Below are positions 5,912 through 8,203 of a DNA stretch of 8,203 nucleotides, piece after piece. Under the pieces are notes generated by a model. The model did no database searches. It saw only the letters and a program-made list of their open reading frames with translations, and was not told where the DNA came from. This DNA comes from Haliscomenobacter sp038240665 (GTDB taxonomy: Bacteria > Bacteroidota > Bacteroidia > Chitinophagales > Saprospiraceae). The position numbers and the translations under genes are program-made. Position 1 is the first letter of the stretch; the number at the start of each line of letters is the position of its first letter. The stretch covers positions 1 to 8,203 of the forward strand of contig JBBRGN010000227.1 of NCBI GenBank assembly GCA_038240665.1. The letters run 5' to 3'.

Positions 5912-8203
5912 CTACTTACCCTTCGTTGGGTTAAATAGATGTATGATTTTTTGCAAACTTGTTTGGTTGTCGGGGTCGTCAATAGACTCCACCACTGCCT
6001 CTTTTTCCTTACTAGTAAGATGCAAAGAGATAGAAGCTAAAGTCTTATTTCCCCGCCCGGGATCATAGATAAACGGCGCTAGCAGAAGCCGCTCCTTACC
6101 AAAACGCTGGAATAATACAGCTAACGCATTGTCTTGTTCAAATTCTTGCCGTTTTAAAATTTGGCCAACAATAGAAAACGGATTTAACATGCTACTGATG
6201 ACTCCTTTTTGGTCGCTTGTCGGTATCTTTTCATGTTTGTCAGCACTAGAAATTTGGACTATGACCACTCCACTTGTATTGGCTTGTATCCAATTAGTAA
6301 ACACCTGAATAAACCGAGTAGTCGAAAGTAATCCGTAATTATCTAAAAAACCTGCGTCCATTACTTCGATTCTAGGGTTACTAGGTAGATTTACGCTGGG
6401 CAAAATGAACGGGAAGGTCGCACTCATTCTTAAGGCAGTCAAAAAACGCAAACTATCGGATAATTGTTTCTTGAACATATGCCCAAAATCAGCAGCATCA
6501 ATTGCCAATTCATCGGTACGGCCAATTGCTCCTGGAGCAGCCATCATAAAGGAAACATTTTGGGGAGAGATAATTAACCTTCGTACATCATTGACGATAG
6601 AAGGAGAAATATACATCATCGGGATCAATGCCCTTTGCTCGGGTAGTCGATAATCCGCTAGGGTTTTGTTCAATATTAAGCCCGTGTTTTCATTTAGTTT
6701 TTTTTCAAACATATAACCTCTATCCCGTGAATATGTTTGGCGATTGATGTGGATTTTGCTCCAAGGCCAAAGCACATCGTTGGCCACCAGGGTAAAGGCA
6801 ACCCCATTGAGCATGTCTTTTGAAATAACATCAATATATTTGGGATTATAGAGCGTAATGGTAGCCCCCATTTTTTTTCGTAGAGCTAACTCTCTAAAAT
6901 ACCCCATTCCCAGCATCCCCCCAGATGCTCCAGAAATAAGAACGGTATGTTCAAAAAACTGGCCATCCAAAAGGCTATCCAATTGCTGAACAACCTTCAT
7001 TGACCAAGTCGCAGCACGTAGACCGCCACCACTTACACAGATGAAAACCATTTTGGGCTTAACGCTGGGATCTTTGGCCAGGCACTTTCTTTTCCAATTT
7101 TCTAAAATTCTAATCGTCTTGGCTTTATCTTCCAAAACCCCCTCCGGCGTACAAGCCTCCTGGAGAGAAGCATAGCTATAGTTTGCTGGTTGATGCTGAT
7201 AATCAAGACCATAAGCTTTATTTTTTGGATGGATTGCGTCATATCCAGTCAGATAGTTGATTCCAACCAAAATAAATAAAATCGCCGTCATCCTCCACAA
7301 ATTAAACCAGTAGCTCAGGGCTCCAATCGCTGCTATAATAATACTAAACAGAAAAAAAATACTCGCCCCGGCAGGAAGTTGAAATGCTGGGTAATCAATC
7401 AGCCAGCCTAGTGCGGTCAATACCATCATGGTGAACAACTGAATGACTAAGGCATTCAAGTGGTTTTGGCGAAATATCTTTTTAAGCGTTTCAGAAGTGT
7501 AATGGGCAACGCTACGAACTCGACGTGGCAATAAGGATTCATTCATATAAGTCTCTACCCGCCAACGTACATGATCTGCTTTCGCATGATCCCAATTCAA
7601 CGTGCGATAGCCTGGCGTAATATGTGGCAATAAGCTGACCAGCGAAGGTTGTCGTTTTTCATAATAAGAAATATCATGATTCGTATAGTGAAAGTACATC
7701 AGGTATAGCAAAATCATGGCACAAAATCCGGCAATGATCCCAACACAATATTGGAATACGTTTAGAATACCAGCTTCTATATAATTACCCTGAAACAAAA
7801 TAATCGAAACGACGTAAAAGACGATGAACACTAGAGGTATCAAAAAATTGTTGAGGCAAAATTTGGTAAAGGGCTGCGACAAGGTAGCCAAGAATGGAAA
7901 GTTGTGCGCGCACAACAAATAAGAGGTCAAATTCCAAGTCAAAAAAAAACATCCAAAAGCTAATCCTAAGAAAAAGAAACTCCAATAGCTGGTTTCTCCC
8001 AAATACTCAGGATTTAAAAAAAGATATCTAAAACCAAATTTTGCCGCTATATCACCGTTTATCAACAATGCAGTGACTACCCACATCAAAAGTAATAGTA
8101 AATTGCTGCGCAAGTGATAAACCACCAATTGAATAGGAAATGCAAACCAAAAATGACTTGGCCTAACCTTTTTAAGTAATACAATAAATGAAAGCGACCT
8201 GTA
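5912..8203 (-). CDS. Membrane-anchored patatin-like phospholipase, partial (5' end outside window)
   Basis: The frame is open from the right edge (8203) to a TAG at 5912-5914: 763 codons visible. A TTG at 8128 is the only common start codon before the first ATG. The 25 codons upstream (with 'HFWFAFPIQ' just before it) read as protein, so the true start is probably beyond the window. Numbering below is from the 8128 codon. The N-terminal part holds about seven membrane segments (roughly 8-24, 48-72, 96-113, 122-146, 225-246, 255-275, 277-296). The patatin domain follows: oxyanion loop 'GGGLRAATW' (367-375), nucleophile motif G400-A-S402-G-G404, 'MSATFPFILPSVNLP' (568-582), and the catalytic aspartate in 'DAGFLDNYG' (D591). 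Serine and aspartate of the dyad are both present, so lipid acyl-hydrolase activity is likely. The substrate is unknown. The domain may face either side of the inner membrane; I cannot tell which. Confidence 0.9.
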   Translation of the reverse strand, partial: YRSLSFIVLLKKVRPSHFWFAFPIQLVVYHLRSNLLLLLMWVVTALLINGDIAAKFGFRYLFLNPEYLGETSYWSFFFLGLAFGCFFLTWNLTSYLLCAHNFPFLATLSQPFTKFCLNNFLIPLVFIVFYVVSIILFQGNYIEAGILNVFQYCVGIIAGFCAMILLYLMYFHYTNHDISYYEKRQPSLVSLLPHITPGYRTLNWDHAKADHVRWRVETYMNESLLPRRVRSVAHYTSETLKKIFRQNHLNALVIQLFTMMVLTALGWLIDYPAFQLPAGASIFFLFSIIIAAIGALSYWFNLWRMTAILFILVGINYLTGYDAIHPKNKAYGLDYQHQPANYSYASLQEACTPEGVLEDKAKTIRILENWKRKCLAKDPSVKPKMVFICVSGGGLRAATWSMKVVQQLDSLLDGQFFEHTVLISGASGGMLGMGYFRELALRKKMGATITLYNPKYIDVISKDMLNGVAFTLVANDVLWPWSKIHINRQTYSRDRGYMFEKKLNENTGLILNKTLADYRLPEQRALIPMMYISPSIVNDVRRLIISPQNVSFMMAAPGAIGRTDELAIDAADFGHMFKKQLSDSLRFLTALRMSATFPFILPSVNLPSNPRIEVMDAGFLDNYGLLSTTRFIQVFTNWIQANTSGVVIVQISSADKHEKIPTSDQKGVISSMLNPFSIVGQILKRQEFEQDNALAVLFQRFGKERLLLAPFIYDPGRGNKTLASISLHLTSKEKEAVVESIDDPDNQTSLQKIIHLFNPTKGK

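Noticed and set aside
8126..8128. TTG at 8128 as the patatin start
   Set aside because: The frame is open to the window edge and the upstream residues (HFWFAFPIQ) look like real protein, so the gene is more likely truncated by the window.
1..8203. A new multi-gene defence, mobile or biosynthetic system
   Set aside because: All genes but the UPF0548 one belong to recognisable general families, strands and spacing do not suggest one joint operon, and there are no transposase, integrase, nuclease or toxin features.

Overview
The window looks like an ordinary chromosomal segment of a Bacteroidota bacterium, probably near the Saprospiraceae (the family assignment is inference). Three things point there. 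There are two tandem OmpH/Skp-family chaperone genes with 'VQA|Q' signal peptidase sites. Protein family versions are Bacteroidota-like, including a PAP2-like membrane protein with an 'RIGPY' segment and a multi-membrane-segment patatin. Upstream regions lack clear Shine-Dalgarno sequences and carry Bacteroidota-style -33 TTG / -7 TAnnTTTG promoter elements. DNA is moderately AT-rich. I see no tRNA, rRNA, insertion sequence, CRISPR array, phage gene or defence gene.

Layout, left to right. At 1-651 (minus) is the first 217 codons of a PAP2-like integral membrane protein whose 3' end lies outside the window. It is divergent from an MscS-family mechanosensitive channel at 767-2119 (plus). The divergent region of about 115 bp carries a 10-bp palindrome and a strong hairpin. 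Next come two skp/ompH paralogs in tandem (plus, 2289-2819 and 2959-3465), each with its own candidate promoter. They converge on a minus-strand UPF0548/DUF1990 gene (3517-4101) at a bidirectional terminator that is partly coding. Upstream of that gene on the same strand is trmB (4168-4860, tRNA m7G46 methyltransferase). Then come a single-cysteine thioredoxin-like protein (5003-5641, minus), a 270-bp AT-rich gap, and a large membrane-anchored patatin-like phospholipase (5912-8203, minus) whose 5' end lies beyond the right edge.

Functionally the window is mostly envelope-related housekeeping: a channel, periplasmic chaperones, a PAP2-like membrane protein and a membrane-linked lipase, plus one tRNA modification enzyme and two proteins of unclear role. 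The genes do not form one obvious pathway. The only likely co-transcribed pair is trmB with the UPF0548 gene. I found no convincing new multi-gene system. The items most worth checking are the palindrome/hairpin before mscS, the direct repeats and hairpin before the first skp gene, the terminator embedded in the UPF0548 coding end, and an unexplained inverted repeat at 5814-5857.
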